Shown: positions 21,620-31,270 of the stretch, in pieces | Layout: every line of letters starts with the position of its first letter | Numbering within the stretch: position 1 is the first letter of the stretch | Assembly (NCBI GenBank): GCA_021816455.1 | Contig: JAKAXU010000007.1 | Location: 40,407-104,406, forward strand | DNA length: 64,000 bases | Reading direction: 5' to 3' | Origin: Acidobacteriota bacterium | GTDB lineage: Bacteria; Acidobacteriota; Terriglobia; Terriglobales; Acidobacteriaceae | The notes under the pieces: generated by a model | The model's input: only the letters and a program-made list of their open reading frames with translations | Databases searched by the model: none | What the model was told of the DNA's origin: nothing | Made by a program: the position numbers and the translations under genes

Positions 21620-21945
21620 GGCGTAATTCAGCTGACGCGACGCCAAGTGATGGCGGCATTGGGCGCGGCGACAGTGATGAGCCGGGTGCCTATGGCGGGA
21701 GCGGCGACGCTGGTTGGCGAAGTGTCGGACATTTTGTGCTTGAGCAAGGCGTCGGCGCGCGATTCCGGCTAATTATGTCGGACGGAGCTATGAGAGCGCG
21801 CAGCTTGCGGATACGGATTCTTTGCCGCGGAGAATCGCGATCTAGTGGCGCTGTTTCGCCTGCTCGCGCCGCACGGCGTTCTTCGCATTGGCGGCAATTC
21901 GAGCGGACAGGCGCTGGACACCGCGCGCAGAAGAGCGAGTGACGA
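21620..21945 (+). pseudogene. Decayed remnant of a TAT-exported glycoside hydrolase (GH79-like N-terminal region)
   Basis: LTRRQVMAALGAATVMSR (TAT-like), then IPANYVGRSYESAQLADTDS in one frame and FAAENRDLVALFRLLAPHGVLRIGGNSS in another, then sequence lost. Confidence 0.55.
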
Positions 21946-22043
21946 GCCGGGGAGGCAAGATGGAAGTGAGATTGCTGACGGCAAGCGTGGCAGCAATTTT
22001 CCTGGATCATCCGCTCGGCTGAGTGCGTGCCTTGTGGGCCTGC

Positions 22044-23048
22044 TCAGGCATGGCCGAAGAGGTGACGGAAAAAGTGACCGATGCGGTGGAAGACGCCTGG
22101 TTTCCGCTGCGGTGCGGGCTTCTGCGCGGAGGTTTGTGAGGTGGTCGGCGCCACCGGGGCCGCGGCGACCGGGGCGGGCAGTTTGGTTACGGCGACTGCT
22201 TCCGGGCTGGTGGCTCCGTTGTAGGTGAGCGCAGCTGTAGCCTGTGCGTGGACGACGCCGGGTAGAGTGGCGTTGGGTGGTGGCGTGGGCAGAGGAGCAA
22301 GCCCGGCAGACTGCGCGACGGGGAATGCATTGTTGCCGAGGGTGCGCGTGGGTGCAGCAGGGCAGCCACAGGATTCCGATTCATCGTCCACTACTTCCGT
22401 GACGGAGCCTTGCTGGAAGAGAACGCGTTGGTCGGGTTGGACACGGTAAGCGCCGCCGGTGAACAGACTGCTGACGGTGACGTAGGGAGGATTCTTGCCG
22501 GGGTTCTCAACGCAGGTGTCGCCGTGGTCTCCGAGGCGGACTTTGACGGCGGATTTGCCTGGGCCGCTGATCAGGATGCGAAAGTCCGGGGTGAGGATAA
22601 CGTCGGAGTCGGCGCCGGTGCGGAAGTCGGTTTCCAGCGCGCCGCGGTCGAGCGAGACCATGAGGCCGGAGTGGTCGGCGGCGGCGTGGGCTGGGTCCAT
22701 GGTGAGGGTGGCGCGCGTGGTGGAGCAGAGGCGCAACTGGCCGCGGCCAGGCAGGGTGAGGATGGCGGTGTGCGCACCGGCGGTGACCGAGCCGCTGGAG
22801 CCGATGGCGGCGCGGCTGCCGAAGACGGTGAGCGATCCTGCGACGGTGAGCCCGGAGTCGAGCTTGACGAACGCGATCGGCGAGGTGGGTGTAGCCGTGA
22901 CGGGTGAGGCAGCCGTGGATGACGCTGGCGTCGGCGGCTGCGGGACAGCCTGCAGTGCAGCGGAAGCATGCATGCAGGCCGCGGAAAAAAGTGCGATGGA
23001 TGCGATTTGGAATGGGAGAGTGAAGCGGCGTCGCATGGCTGGCGGCAT
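22044..23048 (-). CDS. Exported hypothetical protein, possibly FecR-like
   Basis: Signal peptide then QLRLCSTTRATLT...LMVSLDRGALETDF...DFRILISGPG beta-rich region; Pro-rich C-terminus. Confidence 0.5.
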   Translation of the reverse strand: MPPAMRRRFTLPFQIASIALFSAACMHASAALQAVPQPPTPASSTAASPVTATPTSPIAFVKLDSGLTVAGSLTVFGSRAAIGSSGSVTAGAHTAILTLPGRGQLRLCSTTRATLTMDPAHAAADHSGLMVSLDRGALETDFRTGADSDVILTPDFRILISGPGKSAVKVRLGDHGDTCVENPGKNPPYVTVSSLFTGGAYRVQPDQRVLFQQGSVTEVVDDESESCGCPAAPTRTLGNNAFPVAQSAGLAPLPTPPPNATLPGVVHAQATAALTYNGATSPEAVAVTKLPAPVAAAPVAPTTSQTSAQKPAPQRKPGVFHRIGHFFRHLFGHA

Positions 23049-23055
23049 ATCCGGG

Positions 23056-23631
23056 CTACATGGCCAGGAAGTTGCGGATCATCTGGCGGCCGCCTTCAGT
23101 GAGCACGCTTTCGGGATGAAACTGGACGCCTTCGATGGGCAGCGTACGATGGCGTAGGCCCATGAGAACGGGTGCGCCGCTGGAGTCGGACGTGTGCGCG
23201 GTGGGCAGGAGTTCGTCCGGCAACGTGGCTTCATCGACGATGAGCGAGTGGTAGCGGGTGCAGGTGAGCGGGGTGGGCAGTCCGGCGAAGATGCCATGGC
23301 CGTCGTGGGTGACAGGGCTGGTTTTGCCGTGCATGAGTTCGGCTGCACGGATGACTTGGCCGCCGAAGGCGGCTCCGATGGCCTGATGACCGAGGCAGAC
23401 GCCGAGAATGGGCGCTTTGCCCGCCATGCGCTGGATGAGCGGCACGAGGATGCCGGCTTCCTGCGGCGTGCAGGGGCCGGGCGAAAGCAGGATTCGTTCG
23501 GGATGGAGCGCCTCGACCTCGTCGACGGAAAGCTCGTCGTTGCGGCGAATGACCATCTCCGCGCCGAGTTCACCGAGGTACTGAACGAGGTTGTAGGTGA
23601 AGGAATCGTAGTTGTCGAGAACGAAGACCAT
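23056..23631 (-). CDS. trpG: Anthranilate/aminodeoxychorismate synthase component II (glutamine amidotransferase)
   Basis: [62 protein letters not shown]. Confidence 0.93.
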   Translation of the reverse strand: MVFVLDNYDSFTYNLVQYLGELGAEMVIRRNDELSVDEVEALHPERILLSPGPCTPQEAGILVPLIQRMAGKAPILGVCLGHQAIGAAFGGQVIRAAELMHGKTSPVTHDGHGIFAGLPTPLTCTRYHSLIVDEATLPDELLPTAHTSDSSGAPVLMGLRHRTLPIEGVQFHPESVLTEGGRQMIRNFLAM

Positions 23632-23720
23632 GCTGTGTTGAGTGTAGCGCAGGGGATGGTTGCCCAGTGTTGAGATGGGGTATGCGATATCCCCGTAAGA
23701 AGCTCCAATACTTTATTCCA

Positions 23721-23909
23721 ATGAAAAATCACGATTTATTTGACGGAGCTGAACTTGACGGATGCAAATGGACACGCTACGATCTGGGCGGAAAAGAGGA
23801 AGTTGCCCTCTGCCGTTGCAGTGCTTTTGTCAACAAGCCTTTTTGCGATGGCCAACATTCGAAGATTGGCTCCCAGGCGGCTGCGGAAGCAGCGGTCAAA
23901 GCGGGATAG
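23721..23909 (+). CDS. CDGSH iron-sulfur domain protein
   Basis: CRCSAFVNKPFCDGQHS matches CxCx2(S/T)x3Px2CDGxH; ATG at 23721. Confidence 0.88.
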   Translation: MKNHDLFDGAELDGCKWTRYDLGGKEEVALCRCSAFVNKPFCDGQHSKIGSQAAAEAAVKAG

Positions 23910-23952
23910 GGGTAAGGATCCGGTGTCGATTCCAGGCGATTCGGTGCAATGC

Positions 23953-24524
23953 ATGTTAAATGAGCATCAGCAAATGGAGATTCAGCGCCTGTGGACGCGC
24001 AAGGTAGCGCAGGATGAAGCAGGCGTTCCTTTTCGGAGCGCCATCGCAACCTTATGCCGGCGAGCGCGGAATTTTTGTGCGCACTGGCTTCTGGTATCGG
24101 GGCCAGAAACATACTCGAGATTGGCGGATCCAGCGGTATTTCTACCATCGCCCTAGCGGTCGCGGCCAAGGCGACCCAGGGAAGAGTCATCTCGCTTGAG
24201 ATTGAACCGATTCGGCAGGCAGAATCAAAACAAACGATTGCAAGATTGGGTCTTAGCGACTTTGTCGATTTCCGCCTGGGTGATGCTGCCCAGACTTTGC
24301 CGGAGCTGAGCGATCCAGAGTTTGTTTTGATCGATTGCGAAAAGCACGACTATATCCGCTTTTTCGACATGTTGCGGATGTATCCCGGCGGCATCGTTGA
24401 AGCCGACAATGTCGTTTCTCATCAACTCGGCACTTATGTAGCGCATGTGCAATCGCGACCGGGAGCACAATCCGTAACGTTGCCAATCGGCCATGGTTTA
24501 GAGATCACTCGAGTTGCCAATTGA
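23953..24524 (+). pseudogene. Class I SAM-dependent O-methyltransferase, N-terminus apparently separated by a frameshift near 24050 (downstream ORF 24054-24524)
   Basis: IGARNILEIGGSSGISTIALA, RVISLEIEPIRQ, FVLIDCEKHDYIRFFDML; plausible N-terminus MLNEHQQMEIQRLWTRKVAQDEAGVPFRSAIATL lies in another frame. Confidence 0.55.
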
Positions 24525-24860
24525 ATCGCGCCGGTGTGGTCGCGAGGAACGTGTCATCCTGCACGCAAGAGATTTGTGCTGCTCGCAATCACATTTCGCT
24601 AGTACAAGTGTTCCAAGATTACTTTCTCACACGGCTGCATGAAGCAACATCAATACAACGTCAATGACTGACTCGATTGGCCGAAGACGTACCCATTCTC
24701 CCTGCGGGCGTCCCATGAGCCGGGTGGCCCATACTTCTGCAAACCTCATCGCGGAAGGGTGGGAAAGCAACCCGATTCGTCCATTTATAAAATCATCGAA
24801 GGAAGATAAAACGAAACGCGAAGGATCCTCGGGATTACTTCGCTGCGCTGCCCCGTGCGG

Positions 24861-26237
24861 CTACTTCTTCAGAATCTGCATATCCAGCGGTTTTTCCAGC
24901 ACAAAGTCCATCTGCTCGATGGCTTCGAGCGCCCGGCGAAGCGCTGATGTTCGGCAAGGCTCGACGGTGACGACGAAGGGCAGGCGGTCGGCGCAGCAGC
25001 CGGGTTTCTGCAGGATCGCGTTGATATTGATCGACTCCGCAGCCAGCGCGCCGGCGATGGAGGCGACGATGCCGGGTCGGTCGCGAACGAGGAAACGGAT
25101 GTAGTGGGGGACGGCCGGTTCGATGGTGACCTGCGCCGGGAACGACTCGCCCGGAATGCGGCCGAGTCCGTGAGCGAGGTTGACGAGGTCGCTGACGACC
25201 GCGACGGCGGTGGGATGACCGCCTGCTCCGTGACCGGAAAAGACGACTTCTCCGCCGTGCGTGCCGCAGGTGACGACCATGTTTTCCGTGCCGGTGGACC
25301 AAGCCAGGGGAGACTGGCGCGGGATGAGCATGGGACTGACGACGGCGGCCAGGCCCGCGGAGGTCTGCTCGGCGCGGGCGATCTGGCGGATGGTCGAGTC
25401 GAGTTCGGCGGCGTAGGCAAAATCGACGGCGGAGACAGTGGTGATGGGGCGAGCTTCGATCTGTTCGGGGTGAACGTGGACGCGCATGGCCAGACGCATG
25501 AGGATGGCGAGCTTGGCGCGCGCGTCATAACCGGCGACATCCTCGGTGGGATCGGCCTCGGCATAGCCTCGGTGCTGGGCGTCGGCAAGAACGGTGGCGT
25601 AGTCTGCGCCGGACTCCATGGCGGAGAGGATGAAGTTGCAGGTGCCGTTCAGGATGCCCTCGACGCGGGTGATGCGGTCGCCGGAGAGGCCGTGCTCGAT
25701 GCCGGGAATAACCGGAATGCCACCGGCGACGGCGGCACCGAAGAGCAGATGGCAGCCGTTGTGGCGGGCAAGGGATTCCAGTTCCGGGCCGTGGAAGGCG
25801 ATGAGTTTTTTGTTGGCAGTGACGACGCTCCTGCCTGCGGTGAGTGCGCTACGGACCCAGCCGGAGGCCGGTTCCAGGCCGCCGACCAGTTCGACGAATA
25901 CATCGATGCCAGCCTCGCGGGCAAACATATCCTCCGCATGGTCTGTCCACAGGACCGAAGACGGCACCCAGTCGGTACGCTTGCGTGCGACGTTGCGGTT
26001 GGCGACGGCGGCAAGCTGCAGTCCTGCGGGTGCGTCTTCGATGAGGATGCGCGCGACGGAGCTTCCGACGGTGCCGAAGCCAATGAGTCCAATGCGCAGG
26101 GGATGAGCTGGGGCGGGGAACGAGGCGGGGACGGACGACGGGTTGGACACGCGGGGATTCCTCAAGCTAAAAGTTCCTTTCATGATAAACGCAGGACTGC
26201 GCGTGGAGGATGCCTTAACTTCGGATCCGGGCGGCAT
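24861..26237 (-). CDS. hom: Homoserine dehydrogenase
   Basis: IGLIGFGTVGSSVARIL, GILNGTCNFILSAME, GYAEADPTEDVAGYDARAKLAIL; C-terminal ACT domain. Confidence 0.95.
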   Translation of the reverse strand: MPPGSEVKASSTRSPAFIMKGTFSLRNPRVSNPSSVPASFPAPAHPLRIGLIGFGTVGSSVARILIEDAPAGLQLAAVANRNVARKRTDWVPSSVLWTDHAEDMFAREAGIDVFVELVGGLEPASGWVRSALTAGRSVVTANKKLIAFHGPELESLARHNGCHLLFGAAVAGGIPVIPGIEHGLSGDRITRVEGILNGTCNFILSAMESGADYATVLADAQHRGYAEADPTEDVAGYDARAKLAILMRLAMRVHVHPEQIEARPITTVSAVDFAYAAELDSTIRQIARAEQTSAGLAAVVSPMLIPRQSPLAWSTGTENMVVTCGTHGGEVVFSGHGAGGHPTAVAVVSDLVNLAHGLGRIPGESFPAQVTIEPAVPHYIRFLVRDRPGIVASIAGALAAESININAILQKPGCCADRLPFVVTVEPCRTSALRRALEAIEQMDFVLEKPLDMQILKK

Positions 26238-26306
26238 GCCGGGGTCTCCATGCTGGAGCGAGCAATGGAGTCGGAGACCGGTCGGGTTGATAGAATCGTG
26301 AACAGG

Positions 26307-27350
26307 ATGCGGACTATGAGCAGAGGATTACAGTGGTTTTGCGCGGCGGCAGTGTGCGCCGGGCTGGTGACGGCAGGGTTGGCGCAGATCCCCGGCAACA
26401 CAGGAACACCGGCGACAGCTGGAGCGCAGACGGCGGTCGGGATGACGGCCCAGAGCGGCGCGGGACAGAACGCGGGACAGAACAACGCAACGCAGCCGGG
26501 CAGCGATCAGGGCTTCAAGATCGTGCGTAACGTGAACGAAGTCAACCTGATTTTTACGGTTACGGACCGGCATGGTGCGTTTATCCCGAACTTGCGACTG
26601 AGCGATTTTGCGCTGCTGGATGATCAAAAGGCTCCGGAGCGGGTGACGAGCTTCACGCAGCAGACAAATCTACCGTTGCGTGTGGGTCTGGTGATCGACG
26701 CGAGTACATCGATCCGGCAGCGATTCGATTTCGAGAAGCAGTCTGCGACGCAGTTCCTGTTGCAGGTGCTGCGGTCGCGGGCAGACCGGGCGTTTGTGAT
26801 GGCATTCGATGCAACGCCGACACTGGAGCAGGACTGGACAGACAACATCGATGCGCTGGAGACCGGAGTGAACAAGCTTCGGCCCGGTGGGAGCACAGCG
26901 CTGTATGACGCCGTGTATGAAGCCTGTCAGGCGAAACAGTTATCTCAGACGCGCGGACAGGAACCGGTGCGGCGCGCGATTGTGGTGATCTCGGACGGGA
27001 ACGACAACCAGAGCCGCGTCTATATCGACGAGGCGATCAAGATGTGCGAGAGAGCGGAGACGATCATCTACGCGATCAGCACGAACTGGACTCCAAGCCG
27101 CGGACGCGGTGACGACTCGCTGCGCAAGATGGCCGAGGCGACGGGCGGACGGGCGTTTTTCCCTCCGTCGATGGAGGATATGGTCAACGGCTTCAACAGC
27201 ATCTCGGAAGAGCTGAGAAGCCAGTATCTGCTGACGTATACGCCGGCGGATTTCAAGTCGGACGGGGCGTTCCGGACAATTTATCTGTACTGTTTGGACA
27301 GGCGGTATCATGTGCGCGCGAAGAAGGGTTATTTTGCGCCACGTGAATGA
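26307..27350 (+). CDS. VWFA-domain protein (VWFA-related, acidobacterial type)
   Basis: LRVGLVIDASTSIRQRFDFEKQSA (MIDAS DxSxS), signal peptide, C-terminal YHVRAKKGYFAP; the ORF-track start at 25104 runs antisense through hom and is not used. Confidence 0.85.
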   Translation: MRTMSRGLQWFCAAAVCAGLVTAGLAQIPGNTGTPATAGAQTAVGMTAQSGAGQNAGQNNATQPGSDQGFKIVRNVNEVNLIFTVTDRHGAFIPNLRLSDFALLDDQKAPERVTSFTQQTNLPLRVGLVIDASTSIRQRFDFEKQSATQFLLQVLRSRADRAFVMAFDATPTLEQDWTDNIDALETGVNKLRPGGSTALYDAVYEACQAKQLSQTRGQEPVRRAIVVISDGNDNQSRVYIDEAIKMCERAETIIYAISTNWTPSRGRGDDSLRKMAEATGGRAFFPPSMEDMVNGFNSISEELRSQYLLTYTPADFKSDGAFRTIYLYCLDRRYHVRAKKGYFAPRE

Positions 27351-27380
27351 CGGGGGCAGGCGAGAATCACGAAGACGATG

Positions 27381-27410
27381 GAACAGGCACGGCGCTCGCC
27401 GTGCCTGTTC
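27381..27410 (+). terminator. Perfect 14-bp-stem hairpin downstream of the VWFA gene
   Basis: GAACAGGCACGGCG-CT-CGCCGTGCCTGTTC followed by TGTTTC. Confidence 0.65.
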
Positions 27411-27539
27411 TGTTTCAGGAACAGGCACGTCGAGCGATTCCCCATCCAGTGCGCAACTCTGAATACATTCCAATTTTTTCCTCTGCGACATGCGCATTCA
27501 CGGTCGAATGGAAGCAGAATCTTCCGGGGGTAAGGAAAC

Positions 27540-28496
27540 GTGATCCGGCAAACGATCAGTTGCGACATGTGTGGGGCTGACAAGAAGGAAACGAATCATT
27601 GGTTTGTGGCGCTGGAAGGCGACGGCGAGCTGCGTCTGGGAACGTGGGCGGCGCTGGGCAAGCGTCGTCGTGGCGCGAGGCATCTGTGCGGGCAAAAGTG
27701 CCTGTACAAGTTGGTAGATGATTTCTTTGTGGTGCGCGCAAATGGCGCACGCGCGGCGGCGGAAGAGGGGTTGTCAGCATCGCAGGCGATCGAGGAAGGC
27801 GCGACTGAGGCCGGGCTGGGAGCAGCCATCGATTTTGACGATTTCGAGTCGTCGGCGCAATTGATTCCGCCGCCGGGAAAACCTGTGCGCGTGAATATGG
27901 ACGCGGCAAAGGCAATGACGGCGGATGCGGGAAAGACAGTATCCCGCTCCACAGCAGCCCGGCTCGTCGCATCCCGGCCAGTAGCAACGAAGTCTGTTTC
28001 GGCGAATCTGGCAACGGCCAGTCCAGTGGTGACCAGTTCGGCAGCGACCGGTGTGGCCGGAGCAACAAAATCCGCAGTCTCCCGCAAAGGCTACGTTGAT
28101 TCTGCTCCGACGACCGGGTGGCCCGCAGGATCTTTGGTGGTTGAACGCGAGGCCGCGAAGGTCTCCGCATCGCCCGCCGAAGTGGGGAGGTCTTCCTCCG
28201 GAGGCGCAGAGGCGAAGGCAGCAGAAACACTCACAGTAGCGGCGGCGAACGCGCTGAGAATCGAAAGGGTACGGCAGGAAACAGCTCGGATGGGAGCACC
28301 CGCTGCGACAGCCTCCCAGTGCGAGAGGTCGTCCAGCGAACGGCGAAACACGGCCGAAGCGTGGCGACGGGAGCAGGCGCGGGGAAGACAGTCCACGACG
28401 CAGATGAGACAGGGTGTCGAGAGTACCACGCTGACGCCGAGCAGGATTGAGGCGCGGCTGCATCCGATTTTGCGGCCGAGCACGCTGGAGGCGTAA
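27540..28496 (+). CDS. Hypothetical protein with N-terminal Cys motif and Ala/Ser/Thr-rich tail
   Basis: CDMCGADKK...HLCGQKC, suggestive of a metal-binding ribbon; low-complexity C-terminal half. Confidence 0.6.
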   Translation: MIRQTISCDMCGADKKETNHWFVALEGDGELRLGTWAALGKRRRGARHLCGQKCLYKLVDDFFVVRANGARAAAEEGLSASQAIEEGATEAGLGAAIDFDDFESSAQLIPPPGKPVRVNMDAAKAMTADAGKTVSRSTAARLVASRPVATKSVSANLATASPVVTSSAATGVAGATKSAVSRKGYVDSAPTTGWPAGSLVVEREAAKVSASPAEVGRSSSGGAEAKAAETLTVAAANALRIERVRQETARMGAPAATASQCERSSSERRNTAEAWRREQARGRQSTTQMRQGVESTTLTPSRIEARLHPILRPSTLEA

Positions 28497-28664
28497 AGTG
28501 ACTGCTCTGGGAGGGTGTTGGTGGTTGTGAGTTGAATGCGGCCGGTGGATTGCGGTATGTGGATTGCTTTCGGTCCGGTGCGGTGGCATGCGTCCGCCTG
28601 ACACGGTTTGCAGGGCCAACTTGCGTAGGAGCTATACGGACAGGACCGGATGCGCGGAGTCCGT

Positions 28665-29099
28665 TCAGCGCCCTGAGCTGCCGAAGCCCTTTTCCGCCCG
28701 GGTGGAGTCGGCAAGCGATGCGACGGCCTGGACAGGCCCGGTGAGTACGGGGATTGGGATCATCTGCGCGATCTTGTCGCCGGGGGCGATGGGAAACGGC
28801 TCGTCGGCGAGGTTGGTGAGCAGTATTTGGATTTCGCCGCGGTAGCCGGCGTCGATGACGCCGCCGGTGACGGCGATGGAGTGCGCAGCCATTGAGGAGC
28901 GGTCGCGAACGAGCAGTCCGAGGGGTTCGCCGGAGACAGGATGACGCGCCTCGACCGCGATGCCGGTACGCAGACGGGCCGAGCCGTGCGCAGGCAGAGT
29001 AGCGGATTCAAGAGCGAAGACGTCGTAGCCAAGGTCTTCGCCGGGATGAGCGACCTGTGGCAGGCGCGCGGCGGGGTCGAGCAGCAGAACACGAAGCAT
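28665..29099 (-). CDS. dut: dUTP diphosphatase
   Basis: RDRSSMAAHSIAVTGGVIDAGYRGEIQILLTN and GDKIAQMIPIPV motifs; C-terminal KGFGSSGR. Confidence 0.93.
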   Translation of the reverse strand: MLRVLLLDPAARLPQVAHPGEDLGYDVFALESATLPAHGSARLRTGIAVEARHPVSGEPLGLLVRDRSSMAAHSIAVTGGVIDAGYRGEIQILLTNLADEPFPIAPGDKIAQMIPIPVLTGPVQAVASLADSTRAEKGFGSSGR

Positions 29100-29156
29100 A
29101 AAGTGATTGTACGAGGCTGAGTGGGAGTGGGTCGCGGGCTGGTGCGGAAGACAGTG

Positions 29157-29641
29157 GCAGGCGGACCGATAAGCCGAATTCTGTCGTGTGCGGTCATTCC
29201 TCTAGGCACCGCATTGCTGCGGATGCTCATCAGCGACCTACCCGGAGGTTTCGGCACAAGCTGGAACCGCCTGTCACGCATCGGACCGATACGCCGCGCC
29301 GCCCGGTTCCACGGGATTGAGGCGCGTCCCTCCCTATTTGGTCTTGCTCCGTGTGGGGTTTACCTTGCCTTCGACTTCACAGCCGAAGCGGTGCGCTCTT
29401 ACCGCACCTTTTCACCCTTACCCCGATGGAATGAGAGCAAGCTCTCATTCGTGTAGCGGCGCGTCGCAAAGGGCGCATCCGCTCACCAAGGCGGTATGTT
29501 TTCTGTGGCACTGGCCGTCCGCGAGCCTTAAAGCTCGCGTCCCGGACGTTATCCGGCACACTGTCCTATGGAGTTCGGACTTTCCTCTGGCGGCGTGGCG
29601 GCATGCCGCATGGCCGTCAGCGACCGCATAGTCCGCCTGCC
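29157..29641 (-). ncRNA. rnpB: RNase P RNA (bacterial)
   Basis: Minus strand contains GAGGAAAGTCCGAACTCC, GGTAAACCCC, GGAGCAAGACCAAATAGGGAGG and GACAGAATTCGGCTTAT; ends GGCAGGCGGAC / GTCCGCCTGCC can pair as P1. Confidence 0.95.
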
Positions 29642-29644
29642 TGA

Positions 29645-31147
29645 TTGATTGTATATGGGGTTGTGAAAGGATGGAAAGCAGAAGAGGGATGGAGCTTGGG
29701 GACGTTTGCCGTGGAGAACTTCGGATGCAGGGCAGCGCGGGCCGATGGTGAGGCTGCTGCGGCGGAACTGCGCGTGCGCGGACTGACAGAGTGCGGACTG
29801 GATCAGGCGGCGGTAATTGTGGTCAATACGTGCAGCGTGACGGCGGAGGCGGATCGTGAAGCGCGGGCATTTGTACGGAGAGTGCGACGAAGGAATCCGG
29901 AGGCACGGGTCGTAATGACGGGCTGCTACGCGCAGCGTGCGCCGGAGGAGGTGGCTGCGCTGGAGGGTGTCCTTGCGGTGGTGGGCAACAGCCACAAGGG
30001 ATTGTTGCCGGAGATTGTGGAGCGGTTGGCAAGGGATCGGAAGGCAATGCGCGCTGCGGCTGGGGCAGATGGGAACGTGGCGACGGGCGATGCGCTGATT
30101 CCGGCAGCGCGGTTGATGAGCACCTCGGCGGTGTGGGCGGATGACGCCTTTGCGCATGCGTGGATGGAGTCGGCGGGCGTGGCGCATTGGTCGGCGGTCG
30201 GCGGGCAGACGAGGCCAAACCTGAAGATTCAGGAAGGGTGCGGAAATCGCTGTTCGTTTTGCGTGATTCCGTGGACGCGAGGCGGGTCTCGCAGCATGGC
30301 GGCAAACCGGGTTTTGGATGAGGTGCGCGGGTTTGTAGCGGCTGGTGGACGGGAACTGGTGCTGTCGGGGATCAATCTGGGCCACTGGGGGCGCGAGCTG
30401 AAAGAGGATGCCGCGGCACGGATGGGCGGTCTGGCCTGGCTGGTGCGACGCGTTCTGGATGAGACGTCGCTGGAGCGAGTGAGGCTGAGTTCAATTGAGC
30501 CGATGGACTGGACTCCGGAGTTGATCGCCGTCATGGCAGAACATGGCGGAACGACGCAGGGCGCTCGCGTGGCGCGGCATGCGCATCTTCCTTTGCAGTC
30601 GGGCAGCGATGGGGTGCTGCGGCGCATGCACCGACGATATCGCCCGTGGCATTACGCCGCGAAGGTACAGGCATTGATGGCCGCATGCGGCGACGAGCTT
30701 GCATTGGGTGCGGATGTGATGGTGGGATTTCCCGGCGAAACAGATGCCGAGTTCGAGGAGAGCCTGCGGTTTGTCGAGTCGCTGCCATTCGCGTACCTGC
30801 ATGTATTTCCGTTTTCCGCACGGCCCGGAACAGAAGGTTGGAGGATGCATGCTGATCAACCGGTGGCGAGCGCTGCGGTGAAGGAGCGGATGGTGCGAAT
30901 GCGCGCCGCGGGTGCGTCGAAAGCGCAAGAGTTTCACCTGCGTATGCATGGGCGCAGACTGTGCGCGCTGACACTGCACACGCCGGAGCACATGCGCGCG
31001 AAGGGGCGGACGCTGACATTGACGGAGAATTTTCTGGAATTGGAAGTGTCGGGCGCGTTGGCGGCGAATGAACGGATTGTGGTGGTGGTGGGTGATGCGG
31101 AGTTGGTGGAGATGGAAGCAGTGGCCCAGCCTGCGACTATAACGTGA
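29645..31147 (+). CDS. mtaB: MiaB/MtaB-type tRNA methylthiotransferase (radical SAM); true start may lie slightly downstream
   Basis: NFGCRAARADGE, VVNTCSVTAEADREAR, IQEGCGNRCSFCVIPWTRGGSRS, HLPLQSGSDGVLRRMHRRY. Confidence 0.9.
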   Translation: MIVYGVVKGWKAEEGWSLGTFAVENFGCRAARADGEAAAAELRVRGLTECGLDQAAVIVVNTCSVTAEADREARAFVRRVRRRNPEARVVMTGCYAQRAPEEVAALEGVLAVVGNSHKGLLPEIVERLARDRKAMRAAAGADGNVATGDALIPAARLMSTSAVWADDAFAHAWMESAGVAHWSAVGGQTRPNLKIQEGCGNRCSFCVIPWTRGGSRSMAANRVLDEVRGFVAAGGRELVLSGINLGHWGRELKEDAAARMGGLAWLVRRVLDETSLERVRLSSIEPMDWTPELIAVMAEHGGTTQGARVARHAHLPLQSGSDGVLRRMHRRYRPWHYAAKVQALMAACGDELALGADVMVGFPGETDAEFEESLRFVESLPFAYLHVFPFSARPGTEGWRMHADQPVASAAVKERMVRMRAAGASKAQEFHLRMHGRRLCALTLHTPEHMRAKGRTLTLTENFLELEVSGALAANERIVVVVGDAELVEMEAVAQPATIT

Positions 31148-31270
31148 AGGAGTTGGCCTTCGGGCTGAAATTGTGTGATCGCCGCATTTTGCAAGATGCA
31201 CAGACATCCGGCGCAGTCGGGTCAGCAGCCGGTTGTGTGGGGTGAGGGATTGGCGTAGAACTGAGTAGAG

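Noticed and set aside
25104-26306. Long plus-strand ORF extension upstream of the VWFA protein
   Set aside because: It is antisense to hom; the VWFA gene has its own ATG and signal peptide at 26307
29317-29631. Predicted small proteins on both strands
   Set aside because: They lie within the RNase P RNA gene
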